Positions 32,532-44,670 of a stretch of DNA of 64,000 nt are shown here, in pieces (the first letter of the stretch is position 1; each line of letters starts with the position of its first letter). The DNA is taken from assembly GCF_963662255.1 (NCBI RefSeq), contig NC_085052.1:15723151-15787150 (forward strand). Reading direction: 5' to 3'. Under the pieces are notes generated by a model. The model had not been told where the DNA came from. It did not search any database and saw only the letters and a list, made by a program, of their open reading frames with translations. The translations under genes were made by a program, and so were the position numbers. The DNA is from Cinclus cinclus. Lineage: Eukaryota > Chordata > Aves > Passeriformes > Cinclidae.

Positions 32532-34928
32532 GTAAGGCGAGGCGATGGCGCGGGGAGGCTCCCCTCTGGAGCCGGAGCTCCTCTGGCTGCAGGGGAGGGA
32601 GATGAGCGGCAACTTTGACAGGCTCTCGTGCCCAGGTGGGAAAGGGTTGCTCTCCCTACCTCTTCCTCTTCTCTTTTCTAAAATTTATTTTGTCATTTCC
32701 CCCCTCTCATTCCCTGTCTAGAGGCGGAAATTCCTGCAGATGAAACGCAGGAAATATGGCTTCATCTACAAGACTCACCTCTTTGGGCGGCCCACAGTAC
32801 GGGTGATGGGCGCCGAGAACGTGCGGCACATCCTGCTGGGCGAGCACCGGCTCGTCTCCGTGCAGTGGCCCGCCTCGGTGCGGACCATCCTGGGCTCGGG
32901 CTGCCTCTCCAACCTCCACAACGGGCAGCACAAGCACCGCAAAAAGGTACGGCCCGACGGCGGGCGGGGAGCGGGCGCGGTCGCCCCGGGCGCGGCGGCT
33001 GAGCCTGTCCCGTTCCTCCTCGTCCCCCCGGGCAGGTGATCATGCGTGCCTTCTCCCGGGACGCTCTGCAGCACTACGTGCCCGTCATCCAAGAGGAGGT
33101 GAGCGCCTGCCTGGCGCGGTGGCTGGGCACCGCCGGGCCCTGCCTGCTCGTGTACCCCGAGGTGAAGCGCCTCATGTTTCGCATTGCTATGAGAATCCTG
33201 CTGGGCTTCCAGCCCCGCCAGGCCAGCCCTGACGGCGAGCAGCAGCTGGTCGAGGCCTTTGAGGAGATGATCCGCAACCTGTTCTCCCTGCCCATCGATG
33301 TGCCGTTCAGTGGGCTCTACCGGGTAAGTTTCTCGGCGGGCCAGGAGGAGAGAGATGCCTCTGCGGCCAGAGTACGGGGCAACCGGGGGGAGGGACGACA
33401 GTACAGCCTAAGATCTACACTGCTCTCCCTCCTGCTTGGCCAGGGCTTGCGGGCACGCAACATCATCCATGCCAAGATTGAGGAGAACATCCGTGCCAAG
33501 ATGGCCCGCAAGGAGCCTGAGGGTGGCTACAAGGATGCGCTGCAGCTGCTGATGGAACACACACAGGGTAACGGGGAGCAGCTCAACATGCAGGTAAGGC
33601 TTCCCAGGACTGGGTTCCTCTCTTTCCCTCAGATCCTCTGAGAACATCACACTTACCTTGTGGGGACAAAAGGAAAGACCGGGAGATGCTCTCTCTCCCC
33701 ATGAAATAAATCAGCTTGTGTTGAGCACTAGGGTGCCGAGGCTGCAGTCAGGCTGTTGGCTGGGGAGACATGTCCACAGGGACACCTGTATAAGCACCAC
33801 CAACCACCGCCATCCTGGCCCCCGGGTGTCTGTTCCAGTTTGGGAACAATGTACAACATTGCAGTGGTAGAGTGGGCCTGGTAGAGGTACTGTGATCAAG
33901 GTCTGGTTTATGCCTCTTCTATCCTTTGTGTAAGGAGCTGAAGGAGTCTGCCACAGAGCTGCTGTTCGGGGGCCATGAAACCACGGCTAGTGCTGCCACG
34001 TCACTGATCGCCTTCCTAGGGCTCCACCACGAAGTCCTGCAGAAAGTGAGGAAAGAACTGCAGGTGAAGGTGTGTGTCTTCTCCAGAGGCATTTCACAGG
34101 AGGGGGCAGTGGGAGGAAGGTACCTCCAGGACAGGTGTTCCAGGCAGAGCTTCCTTTGACCCAGGTGGTGCCCTGTTTTTAGGGGTGGCAGGAAAACACT
34201 GCTTGCAGCTGAGGGGCAGCTGCTTTGCAGTGCCAGGAGTCCTGGCTGCGTGGCTCATGAATGTCATGGCAGCATTTTCCTTTCTAGGGGTTACTGTGCA
34301 ATTCCAACCAAGAGAAGCAGCTGGACATGGAGGTCTTGGAGCAGCTGAAATACACAGGTTGTGTCATCAAAGAGACCCTCAGGCTGAGCCCGCCTGTTCC
34401 CGGAGGATTTCGGATTGCACTCAAGACCCTTGAGCTAAATGTAAGCAAGGCTTGGGCACAACTCCTCAGAGTGACCTGCAGGAAGCCAGGAGGGGAGGTG
34501 GGGTGCACTGATATGTCCTGTGCTATCGCTTCATGTTATTTAACACAACAGGGTGCTCCACATCTTCTTTTTGTTCTTTTTTATAGGGTTACCAGATCCC
34601 TAAAGGTTGGAATGTTATTTACAGTATCTGTGATACACATGATGTGGCAGATCTCTTTACCAACAAGGAAGAATTTAACCCAGATCGCTTCATGTCTCCA
34701 TCTCCAGAAGATTCCTCCAGGTTCAGTTTCATTCCTTTTGGCGGGGGCTTGAGGAGCTGCGTGGGCAAAGAGTTTGCAAAAGTCCTTCTAAAAATATTTA
34801 CAGTGGAGTTGGCTCGGAGCTGTGACTGGCAGCTGCTGAATGGACCTCCTACAATGAAAACAGGCCCCATAGTGTACCCTGTGGACAATCTGCCTACCAA
34901 ATTCATAGGTTTCAGCGGCCAAATCTGA
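32343..34928 (+). CDS. CYP26A1: Cytochrome P450 26A1, retinoic acid 4-hydroxylase
   Basis: CYP26A1 is the main inducible microsomal P450 that converts all-trans retinoic acid to 4-hydroxy, 4-oxo and 18-hydroxy products, protecting tailbud, anterior neural and other embryonic tissue from excess retinoid. Seven exons join in frame to 493 residues (human 497 as known to me): 32343-32531, 32722-32946, 33036-33323, 33444-33593, 33935-34069, 34288-34440 and 34587-34928, all introns phase 0. Seen in the protein: signal anchor (about residues 5-28), LPPGTMGLPFFGETL hinge, I-helix GGHETTAS (296-303, with E299-T300), ExxR E358-R361, and heme loop FGGGLRSCVG with Cys438. The start has A at -3 and G at +4. 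Early exons are GC-rich, while the last two are close to AT-neutral. Regulation is evident from two DR5 elements. Confidence 0.97.
32722..32946 (+). CDS. CYP26A1: CYP26A1 exon 2
   Basis: Encodes residues 64-138: RRKFLQMKRRKYGFIYKTHL, FGRPTVRVMGAENVRHILLG, EHRLVSVQWPASVRTILGSG, CLSNLHNGQHKHRKK. Acceptor TGTCTAG, donor GTACGG. Confidence 0.95.
33036..33323 (+). CDS. CYP26A1: CYP26A1 exon 3
   Basis: Encodes residues 139-234, starting VIMRAFSRDALQHYVPVIQE, with RIAMRILLGF and EEMIRNLFSLPIDVPFSGLY. Acceptor GGGCAG, donor GTAAGT. The intron before it is only 89 bp. Confidence 0.95.
33444..33593 (+). CDS. CYP26A1: CYP26A1 exon 4
   Basis: Encodes residues 235-284, GLRARNIIHAKIEENIRAKM, EGGYKDALQLLMEHTQGNGE, QLNMQ. 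Acceptor TTGGCCAG, donor GTAAGG. Confidence 0.95.
33594..33934 (+). other. CYP26A1: CYP26A1 intron 4
   Basis: A 341-bp GT-AG intron, the longest in the gene, with no feature of note. Confidence 0.9.
33935..34069 (+). CDS. CYP26A1: CYP26A1 exon 5 (I-helix)
   Basis: Encodes residues 285-329, ELKESATELLFGGHETTASA, ATSLIAFLGLHHEVLQKVRK, ELQVK. The I-helix carries the acidic-Thr pair needed for oxygen activation. Two donors are possible: after CAG at 34063 (GTGAAG) or after AAG at 34069 (GTGTGT). The second is chosen because it keeps the length of the mammalian protein at this junction; both keep the frame. Confidence 0.88.
34288..34440 (+). CDS. CYP26A1: CYP26A1 exon 6 (ExxR)
   Basis: Encodes residues 330-380, GLLCNSNQEKQLDMEVLEQL, KYTGCVIKETLRLSPPVPGG, FRIALKTLELN. 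It holds the ExxR motif and the PPVPGG substrate-contact loop. Acceptor TTTCTAG, donor GTAAGC. Confidence 0.95.
34587..34928 (+). CDS. CYP26A1: CYP26A1 exon 7 (heme-binding)
   Basis: Encodes residues 381-493: [27 protein letters not shown] (PERF-type block), FSFIPFGGGLRSCVGKEFAK with the heme-ligand Cys codon at 34758-34760, then KIFTVELARSCDWQLLNGPP and a tail ending FSGQI. Stop TGA at 34926-34928. Confidence 0.96.
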   Translation, partial: GYQIPKGWNVIYSICDTHDVADLFTNKEEFNPDRFMSPSPEDSSRFSFIPFGGGLRSCVGKEFAKVLLKIFTVELARSCDWQLLNGPPTMKTGPIVYPVDNLPTKFIGFSGQI

Positions 34929-35390
34929 GAGCTCAACACTCACCTCTGACTGGATTTCCACATAGCATTTAATATGTATATAGTAACTTTTTATAGCAAC
35001 AAAGGCCTTTAAATATTTAAAACTTGTAAATGTACAATAGTTATTTATGTCTTCTAAGTATTTCAAGAGGCTATGATATTTTTTTCCCCCAAGCACTACA
35101 ATTATGGGTCTCTGATTCATAATTAGATAATGTTATTTCTATAGAAATAAGTTTTTCCCCTATTTAAAAATATCATTGAGAGATGGCTAGCTAAGCATCT
35201 GAAGACATTTCAGGATGGTTTATGTATTAAGAAATATTCAAAAAGCATTCAAAACAATGGTAACTAGGTGCTCATCCAAATTACCTGAAATGGTTTTGTT
35301 TGAGAATGTTTTCAGTATTATTTTTGTCTAGATTGTATGTTTAATGTGTGAATTTTAAGATTGATAATAAAGTTTATTTTTTATGATCCT
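34929..35390 (+). other. CYP26A1: CYP26A1 3' UTR
   Basis: AT-rich, about 460 bp, ending just after the AATAAA at 35366-35371. It has several ATTT-rich stretches of the kind found in unstable mRNAs, but only short ones. Confidence 0.75.
35366..35371 (+). terminator. CYP26A1: CYP26A1 poly(A) signal AATAAA
   Basis: A canonical hexamer 438 bp after the stop, followed 20-35 bp later by TGTGTGATCTGTGTC, a typical GU-rich downstream element. Confidence 0.8.
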
Positions 35391-38300
35391 CTGTGTGATC
35401 TGTGTCTATGCTAGACAGTAACTTAATGGATGTGGCTCTAGGGTTTGGATGTAAAGTCAGATTTGCTTTTGTGAACAAGGTATTTGCTATTTTTGAGTTC
35501 ATAACTCTCCCCTCTTTCACATGTAGCTTCTTGAGAGTAGTTAATTGTTATAAATTCTAGCTTGCAAATGCAAGAAGAGTACAAAACCACATGCATGGAG
35601 TGATGGCAAGTGCTACAGGTCTTATCAAGCACATCATGTTGAGCCACAGTAAATAAGAAAAAGAAAAATGTCACAATAAATCTTTCTCGGGAGCTGGTTG
35701 AGGAAAAATATTCCACAAATGTCCTCTCCTCCCATATTACTGCTGACCTGTGTAAACAGACCACTGAATCTTGTTCTGGGTTGAGCTTGCTGGCTATGAA
35801 TCTTTACTTGCAAAGGTGGCTCTTATCAGCTGGTAGAGCAAATAAAATCTGTGCATTTCTCCTTGAAATGCAACAGCTCTGACTAGGTCAGAGATAGAGC
35901 ATGCATTTGGTTTAAGAACTTCTGTCCTGGAATTCAGCAAAGTGAAAACTAAAAGGCAGGCACTAATGTGAATTGATTAACATAGAATCAACTGTTGGGA
36001 TGCAATTCCCCAGGGGTGTGTAAGCAGGGCAGATAAAATGCCCTAGGCATGACCCCTATTTTGGCTTAATCATAAGGGGTTTTGTAGCCACCTTGCTTAC
36101 TACACCTATTAGTCTTCCCTCAAAAGTCAAACAACATGGGCTGGGTCTATAAACATCTACAGAGTAATCCAATGTAATTCAGTGTTATGAGCACTTGTAG
36201 CACCATATAGAATAATTACATTTTTTTGTTTGCTTCTGGAATGCAGTCAATTTTCTTTATGAAAATCAAAATTAAGGACAGAGCTAAGTTGCCCAAAATA
36301 GCTGCAGGTGCTTAATAGTATCTGTGAAATTTGGATATTTCTTTAAGAGGTGTTTCTATAATGCATTTGATGTTTCCAGTTAGCATTTTAAACACAGGAA
36401 CTTCTAACATGCGGCTTTAGATATAACATACGTATGAGCATAACTATCAAGAATTTTTAATATTCAATTTTTTGTAGCCCCAAAATACAAAACATATTCT
36501 TTTTAGATTGCACCTGAGTCTTCTTGGCAATGTTTAAAATCTTAAATATTTTTTCCTGTGCAAACTTCTTGTACCATTTCATTTCTCAGGGACTTAATGA
36601 ATAACTTCAGTTTAAGGCCCCGTTATTACCAATATAGTACTGGAAAACTGAAAACCTTGATCCTGATTTGGAGGTGATCTGGAGTCTGGAGAACAGCAAG
36701 ACTCCTGTCTTGGTATTCTTTACTAACATTTTCTTCTGTAACATCAAAACATTCTCCAAATCCAAACAGATGTTGATATTCTTTAAATAGTTTTTTTTTG
36801 TTTGTTTTTTTTTTTTTTTGGTTTTTTTTTGTTGTTGTTGTTTTAATTAGAGTCTTTTATATGTGGGAACTTTATGCATGGTTTTCCTATTATTTTAGTT
36901 TATATTTTTGTTTTATAAAGAATGGGAACCTAAGTGCTGTCTGGAGAATACAAACACTTTCACAGTGTAAGTCTAAGGTCATACATGCAAGTCTTTAATT
37001 TTTGGTTTTGAGTCAAGTTTGCATGGCTTTTGTGTTTGAAGAAGAAAAAAAATCATATACTTAATTTGATTTTGTCTGGACATCTGGGGGCACATCCTCA
37101 GCTGCTGTAAATCATGACAACATAACCTATGTTAGGTACTGCCCCATAATAATTTATCTCTGTAGCTAAGGAGTCTGTGTTACTGCTGTGCAATTTAGGC
37201 ATCCTGGAGCTAGCTTTAAACAAGCTGTCTTGAGGAATGGTAGCAGTGTAGCTACAGTAAAATGGAGCTCAGTGTGGGTTAATTGCTAAAATATTTGCCC
37301 AACTTCTTGAGCAGGTTTTACAACCCCTGCTAATCTCCTGTATGCAGCTGTATTTTGACAGCTTGGATGCTGGCTGCAGACCAGTTTCAGGTGAGCTCTG
37401 GTGTGAGTGTAGCTTTGCCTGCTCAGCAGAGGCTGGGGTGGGCACATGCTGAGACTGTGGTTGCTGCTTAGGTGTTGCCTGTCTGCTGCACCCTGAATCT
37501 CCACCCCTCTTGTTATACTGGGTCCAGTAACTGATTTTGTTGAAAAATTACCTATCAAAAAACCAATTGCTTTTTGGGCAGACCAGGTCCTCATTCCAGC
37601 TGCCCACATGAGCATAGTTTGTGCTGGGGTGCTGCACCAAGACAGGAGGCAGGGTATTTCATATTCCTCCTCTTGGTTAGCCTGTTATTTAAAAGAAAAA
37701 TATTTGACCAGATCTCTCTTCGAAAAATTTCACACAATTTAGAAGGTGCTGTGCTGTGGTCCTGGAGTAAAAAGCCATGATTTATACGTAGCATGCTGAT
37801 TCTTCCCTGAGGGTAGGTGAGTTAATAGAACCCACGCTCCTCCTAAAACCATGTAACAGCTCCTGCCAGCTAGCAGCATCTCTAAAGCTTAGAATTTCTG
37901 AACTATCTGTTCAGTGCTAAATGTGTTGCTCTTAACAACACACAGTTGTATCTATTCTTTGATCAAAAAGTCGTTTAAGAATTACACTGATGTAAACTGG
38001 CATTGAGGAATGCTACTTGATAAATCAATACTTGATTGAAAGGTAAGAGTATTTCCAGATTAGGTCAAAACAGGTAAAAGTGAATTTTGCTAGTGGTTAT
38101 ATAACTAAGAAAAAAAAATGCTGAAGACTCATTGGAAATGGTTAAAAATAATTTTATCAGGTTTATTTATTTTGTCCTTGTGAAACAAAGACATGCTGCT
38201 TTCAGCAGTTGAGCTGGGAAAGATTTTCTTTTGCTATAGTTCGTAGAAGCACCTATTCAAGGGACAGTATAGTTTGAAGGCTTGTGTGCTTAAGGTTTTG

Positions 38301-41300
38301 AACTTACTTTTCTGATATTTTGTTTTATTTTATTTATTTTATTATTAATTTCCTTACAAGAGTCTTTTCCTGGACCTTGCAAGATGAGTGTCTGACAAAA
38401 AGATTTTCCTTCTTTCTACCCCATTTCACTCTATTGTATGTTGGTTTTTTTTTTATTCTGTTCAATGGCTCAGAATAACCTTTGGAGAGCTACCAAGATA
38501 AATGCTTAATAATATGCGAAATACTTAATCTTTGACTTTTAAACTGTAGTTTCCTAAGTGCTATAGGAAGTTTAAAAAAATGTTTTTACAAATATGCATC
38601 AGAACAGAACACTACTGGGTTATGTTAATTTTACACATCTACAAAAGGTTTTTAGGTTGGATGCTGATAAAATAATATGCCTGTCTTTTAGAAACTAATA
38701 TGCATAAAATTATAACCCTGGATGTAACTCTCTATTTCCTTTTTTAAATAATTGTAATTGATTTTATGAAGTATAAACTTTGCTAAAAATTTGCTATCTG
38801 TCTCAAAGGGAGCTGCACTGCTTAGTCTCCCTGAAAATCCAATATTACTTTTGATGTAGTCTTAAACATGGATTAAATAGCCCATGTGTAAGCAACCTAT
38901 TGCTGAATTTCTTCATGTTAAAATTATTGCATATCATCTTTCCTGGAACAGTCTAAAAGGATTGTTTGCAAAATTCCTGGATCTTTCACATGGCTGTGCA
39001 GGACATTTGCATAAACCAAATTTTAATCTACTGACTTTTGGCAAAGATTTAGAAATTTTAAAATGCAGACACAAATCTTGTGTTTGAGATATACTGCTGG
39101 TATGTTCCAGGCCCAAGTTAGTGAATTTATTGATAGCTTAAAGGTTCTGTGTTACATGTAGTTGTCCTCTATTATAACAAGAAAAAGAGTGGGGTGGGTT
39201 TGGATAGCACTTAATTGAGATAGTTTTGTTTGCCAGGTGGTTTGTATTGTAAATTCTCTGTCAAGTTATACATCCAGCATGCAATGCAAAACATATACAG
39301 ATTAGCAGCAAAAATTCAAAAAGTTTATTAGTTGCAACCATTAGAATGATAGATTAGGAGAAAGGAAATGTAACTGGCAGCAAGTTTAGAGAAGACTCAT
39401 TACTAGACTGGTTTGCTTCACTTGTTTAATAATGTCTTACAAAAAATGTTATATGAGAAGTTCAATGAATAATGCAGCCTTCATTAAGTTATGTAAATGA
39501 ATGTAGCTTCGTGGGTGGGTTAGAAATAAAATATTTAACAAATCTGTTTACATCCAAAGAGGAAAAGCAGCGGAAACAGCTTTTAAAGAATCTGAGATTT
39601 AAATATTTAAAAGGTGACAGACAGGAGAACTCTCCTAGTAGGACATACTAATGCTGTTTTAATAGGTGTTTACATCTTGCCTCTCATTGCAACATAGGCA
39701 GGGCAAGATATTAAGTATTCTCAGTTAATTAAAGTGTTATTTGTCCCTTTATCAGCAGTCCCAACATTGCAGTTTCACTTGTACACTGTTAGTGCCCTGG
39801 AGCGATGCGGAACTTTTGTGATTTGCAAGGCTGGAAGGATCATTTTAGCAGAAGTGACTTATGATGTACATGTTTGCCAGGTCATTTTGTTCACAAATAC
39901 ATAATCATTCATATGTTGCTAGATTTCAATGTTTTTCTTTTCCCCAATTTATGACCATTTAGGAAAGCCTTAAAATCCATGGGTTAAGACTTATGCTGCT
40001 GTGCAGGAAAACTGTTACAACATGAGAAAATAATAAACCCAGGACTAAACCAGGCATTGACAACAAGTTCTCCTACCACACCCACAAATGCCAACCCTTC
40101 TTATGTTTCTCCCAAAGCAAATCCTTGGATTTGGGCCTCACAGCTTACGCAGAAGGTCAAAGTTTGTTGGAAGCTGTTTTTGAGCAAAGGGGGGAATAAA
40201 TTCCAGAGCTGAGGGCTCCTCACAGGATCTCTCTAGAGATAAAAGTAACTAAAATGCAGTCAGTACCATTTGCATTCTTGAGTAGGAGGCAGGCCTGTAA
40301 ATTTCTGAGATGTGGGAAGCTGGAAAGATTGGTGTCAATACAGGGCTGTGGTCCTGAGCAGTGCTCTAGGTACAGTTTAAGGGGGAGATGCACATAGGCA
40401 CACATCTACCAAGACTTGTTATGCCATCTTTCTTAATGCTGCTTTAAATGAAATAGCTTCCTCCAGGAATTGCTATTTTGAGGGGGAAAGTAACAACTTA
40501 GGTTTGGGATTTTTTTCTGCTTGAGCTCTATGGGGTCAATACCAATTTTGTGTATCTGTATCTCAGACATAGACTACTTTTGTAAAGTATCAGCAGAAAA
40601 AGTATGTTTTCAAGACTGAATCTGAATTTTCCATGGAGTTATAGTAGGTCTTGATTTCCTTGGCTTGCTGTCTTAATTGACTTAAAGAAGCAAGCGGCTG
40701 TGGTGTGCTTTACCTAATAGCCTTTATTTTATATCTGAGCCCTTCTGAATGAACTAACTGCTTGTATCCTGTGGGAAAGCAAGGAAGGGACTGCATATTG
40801 CCCTGCTAGCAAAAGTAGTGCCTGCCTATATGAATAGAGTTGGGTTTCTTTTCCCCTCTTAAAATCTACATCGTATACCTACTCATCAAATGCTACTTCT
40901 CTCCAAAGCTTCCCTTGGAAGCCCAGGAACCACAGAGTAATCAGAAACTGCTCCCTGACCTAGCAATACCCTCCTCTTTTGTGAATTATCCTTAACTTTG
41001 ACAAGAATGGAAGGAGATAGGGTGGGAACAAAGGGGAACCTGCAGTGAGACATAAGCCCCAGTGCTCCAGCACCACACTACTGCCCTGGCTGCCTGACAC
41101 ACAGGTGAGTTTCACCCTGGTGTCATATTCCTTGTCCCACTGCCTCTGGCTCTTGGTGTCATTATATTAAATATATATTATTGATGTTAATGATGCTGTC
41201 TACAGCACTGCAGCAAGCTAGCACATGCATTATAAATCTAGCAGTTAAAGAGAAAAATTAATTAATGTTGCTTGAAGTGATGGCATGTAGTGATCTTTTT

Positions 41301-43540
41301 TGCTCATTTTATGACATTAAAATGGCTCAGATTTGTTACATTTCGAGGGAACTTTTTCTCTAACGGGGACTAAGAGCACGCTGGTCTCTTAAATTCACTA
41401 AATGTCAGTCAGTGTTTCTAGAAAAAAATCCCAAATTTCAACCACAGGGACATGCACAGCAGAGTATATTTTACAGAGACCAGTTACTTGTCTGCAAAGA
41501 ACCATCCACTTTTTATGGAATTCTCTTATTCTTCTCTTTTGCATACTGCTAGTAATTTTTTAATCAAGAATTTGCAGATGTACTTATCAAAGTATTCAGG
41601 AGGAGAGAAAGGAGGCAGGCTGAGCATGCTGGTGTGGAAAACCAAGAATCTTTAAGCAGTCAAAGGTACTTGTTTATTTTGGTGGCTCCTTGGTGATTGT
41701 CCTTTTCACCTTTTATTAACCTGCAAATGGATTAGCCCTCATAAACTAAAGAGAAGAGACCAGCGCACAACCCACTGCCCCAGAGATAAGGTCACAAAGA
41801 GGGGACGTGTCCCGAGTACAACCTCGGAGAAGAAATAGAAGTCTGAAGGCATTTACACGAGGCTGCCATCGCGCTTTACTGGCCCTACTGTGATTTACCG
41901 TATCACTTCAACTGCTGACACCTTTATGTCCCTCCCTCCTATCCCAGCAGGCCACAGAGACACAGTCCATGATAGATGCTGGTGAACTTTTCCTCTGATC
42001 ACCTTCTGAAGAACTTTCCCATAATCTATTGTTTTCTATCACAGTGGAAAACAAAACAAGGGTTTTTTTTGACTTTCAGTTACCAGCTATTTTGCCCTAA
42101 CTTTAAAGCAATGTACTGAATTTATTACATCAGTGTGAAAGCAGTTTTAAACTCTTGTCTCTTTATCCTACTCCCTGAACTTAACATGGTCCAGAGTAAA
42201 TCAACGTAATTGCTGTTAGACCTACATTGTTGCAGGAATGTTTTATATTCCATGTTGTCAGTTATTTAGAACAGTTAATTGAAATTGCAACCATAAAGAG
42301 AGGAAAGCTACAGTTAAGAAATTAACTTTTTTTTTTTTTGGTGCCTGTGGGTACTTGTATGAATTATATAAAGAGCCAACACTAATGTAAGACCAAAAGT
42401 GTCTGGAATATCTAAAAGGAAAAATACATTTGCGGATTCAAGGTAAGTATTTCCTTTAATCAACGGATAAAAATATAAGAACCCATTCTGGATTGAGAGA
42501 AACAGTTGACCTATCATTCTTCTTTGTAACTCCAAAATATTTAGCGAAATTTTGTATTTGCTTCTAAATAAATAAATGCCACGGGCTACACCTGGTTTTG
42601 TCTCATCAAAATTCAGTACCAGTATTGCAGCATGAGGGGGAAAAGAAAGTCAAAGTAATATAAACAAGGGGTATATTGAAGAGAGTGCACTTGGAAGAGG
42701 GATAAACTGTGCCACAAACGCTCTTGAGGGTGTTCTTCTGAGCGTGCCCTCAGCTGAATTCCTTGCTCCTGCAGCCTGCAAAAAGGCTGAGAAGTGCATA
42801 CAGAAGCTTCAGTACCTGTGTGACAGGGAGTTAAGGAGTGGCTGGACTGGGAAGGAGGAATGCAGGGTCAATAGTGTCACTGCTGGTCAATAGTGTTCTG
42901 ACTGCAGCGCTGATCAGCTTCATCCTTTCAGCAGAGAATTGTGCTTGAGGAGGTCTACCATAAAATGCTCCCAAAATGTTTCCCCAATCTTGTGCAAGGC
43001 TCTCTGTTCTCTCTGGCTTGTTTGTGAGTGTTGCACACTCAGAGTTGGTGGTTTGTTTTTTTGTGGGTTTTTTTGTTTTTTTTTAATTATTTTGATAATG
43101 GCTTCTCATAATTAACATTGCTGTAGAGGAAGATTTGGCTTAATGTCTTTTAACAAATTAAGTATTTGTCTTATTTTTTTCTTCATATTCTGAACTTCAT
43201 GCTCTCTAAGCCAAAATTCTGGGCTCTTCTCTATTAGCATGGCTGTCTGTGGTTTTGGAACAGTTGTTCTCACCACAAGTGGCAAAAATACAATAAACCA
43301 ATCTTGTATTCCTGAATTTCTTAAAACAGATTGTTTTATCTGGCAGCACGAAGCCTGCAGTCAGGTTAGACGTGGAAATATTTACTCACACTGTATGTGG
43401 GCAAATGTATATAGTTATACCATCTAGCTATATAAAGTCAGGTAGAAATATGAAAAATTATTTTCATCTTTGTATTACCTACACTAGGCAAAGAAACACA
43501 GATACACTGTGGATTTGAAGCTTAACCTGTCACCTTTAAA
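35391..43540. other. Gene-free flank downstream of CYP26A1, part 1
   Basis: About 8.1 kb without a recognisable exon. It is mostly AT-rich, with T-rich simple sequence at 36788-36845 and short pyrimidine or adenine runs. A CpG-retaining stretch at 41690-41950 stands out from its AT-rich surroundings. Open frames here are short and without family resemblance. Confidence 0.55.
36788..36845. repeat. T-rich simple sequence
   Basis: Runs of T with interspersed G (TTTG, TTGTTG) over nearly 60 bp, a low-complexity tract. Confidence 0.85.
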
Positions 43541-43679
43541 GCACAGTGGGTGTCCCACCTGGCTTCTGCTCCTTGTTTGCTTGCTTCTCCTGAAGGCTGG
43601 AGGAAGGACAAGAGTTTTAGCAGCAGCTTCTTGATCAGACAGCAGCAGAGAAGGGGCAGGAGGGCAGTGAGGCCACCAG

Positions 43680-44100
43680 CTTGCGACAAGATCGGTAGAG
43701 AAGCCTTCGTGCCTGCTCAGACGGCGGGGACACGGGTGTGCCGAGCAAACAGCGAGGGGGGAGCACGGAGCCCGGCCCGCTGCCGCGGGCTCTGCCCAGC
43801 GCCTCAGCCCCTTGCAGCTCCTGCAGGCCGAGCCGGCACAGGCTCCAGGGCCGCCTCCCTGCCAGCTCCCTCCTTCCCTGTCGCTCCCATCCCGGCGCCC
43901 TGGCTTCCCGTCCCTCCGCTAAGGCGCTGCTCGTGGGGGTGAATGCAGCTCGCGTCCCCGCACCTCTCTCCCCTGTCCCAGGTCTCCCTTTCTCCTCGCG
44001 TCCCCGAGCTCACGGTGGCCCTGTCTCCCTGTCGGCAGTCTCCCACCATTCCCGTCCGAATTGCCTTCCTCGGTCTCCTACCCCTAGTGAAGGCAGACTC
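43680..44100. promoter_or_regulatory. Isolated GC/CpG-rich island
   Basis: A sharply bounded GC- and CpG-rich block in otherwise AT-rich DNA, 8.3 kb past CYP26A1. Open frames of 130-156 codons on both strands follow from composition. It could be a promoter of an unannotated non-coding RNA or an orphan CpG-island enhancer. No TATA box or known exon is evident. Confidence 0.5.
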
Positions 44101-44649
44101 TCCAGTCTTTATTTGTCTGGGAAATGGCTCATTTAACTGGGACAGGGAGGATGGGCAGGGATGAGAAAGGACCATTGTTGTGCTGAAAGCTGTTAATGGG
44201 TGCCACCAGACACTTGTGCGACCTACAGACCGCAGCAGAAGTCCCTTAAGCAGCGCTGGGACTGGCCAGGCCACCAGGGTTTCGCACCTCTCCCTTCTCA
44301 GTGTTCAAATTTTCGTCTGGTTGACGCTGGTCTGGCACCATTCCTTGACATTTTCTAATGAATTTGATGAGGTAGTCAAAACACACCACACTACAGAGGG
44401 AGAAACACGCTGGAGTTGAGAAAAGGTCTTATGATACATGCCTGCTATCTGAGACCTGAGGCTTGGCTCTGGAGAGCTGGCACCTCTCTCCTGGATGGGA
44501 AGGACTGGAGGATGAAGCTGCAGACAGGGCAGCTCCTTCTCCTTCTGCATCTGCTTGGAGCCCCCTGGGCATGGGCCGGCTTCGTGGAGAAAGGGTGGGA
44601 TTTTGTGGCCCAGGCCCTTACTTTCTCCTGAGCATTTAAACATAGCATC

Positions 44650-44670
44650 AGAAAAAAAAAAAAAAAAAAA
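44650..44670. repeat. Poly(A) run
   Basis: An adenine run of about 19-20 bases following TAGCATCAG. A short T run follows at 44697-44705. A retroposed origin is possible but no body is recognised. Confidence 0.85.

Noticed and set aside
40154..40166. AGGTCA-A-AGTTTG as a DR1 element
   Set aside because: The second half site is poor and the context is plain AT-rich DNA.
43804..44274. 156-codon frame on the - strand in the 43.7-44.1 kb island
   Set aside because: Competing frames exist on both strands and none resembles a known protein; treated as a CpG island instead.
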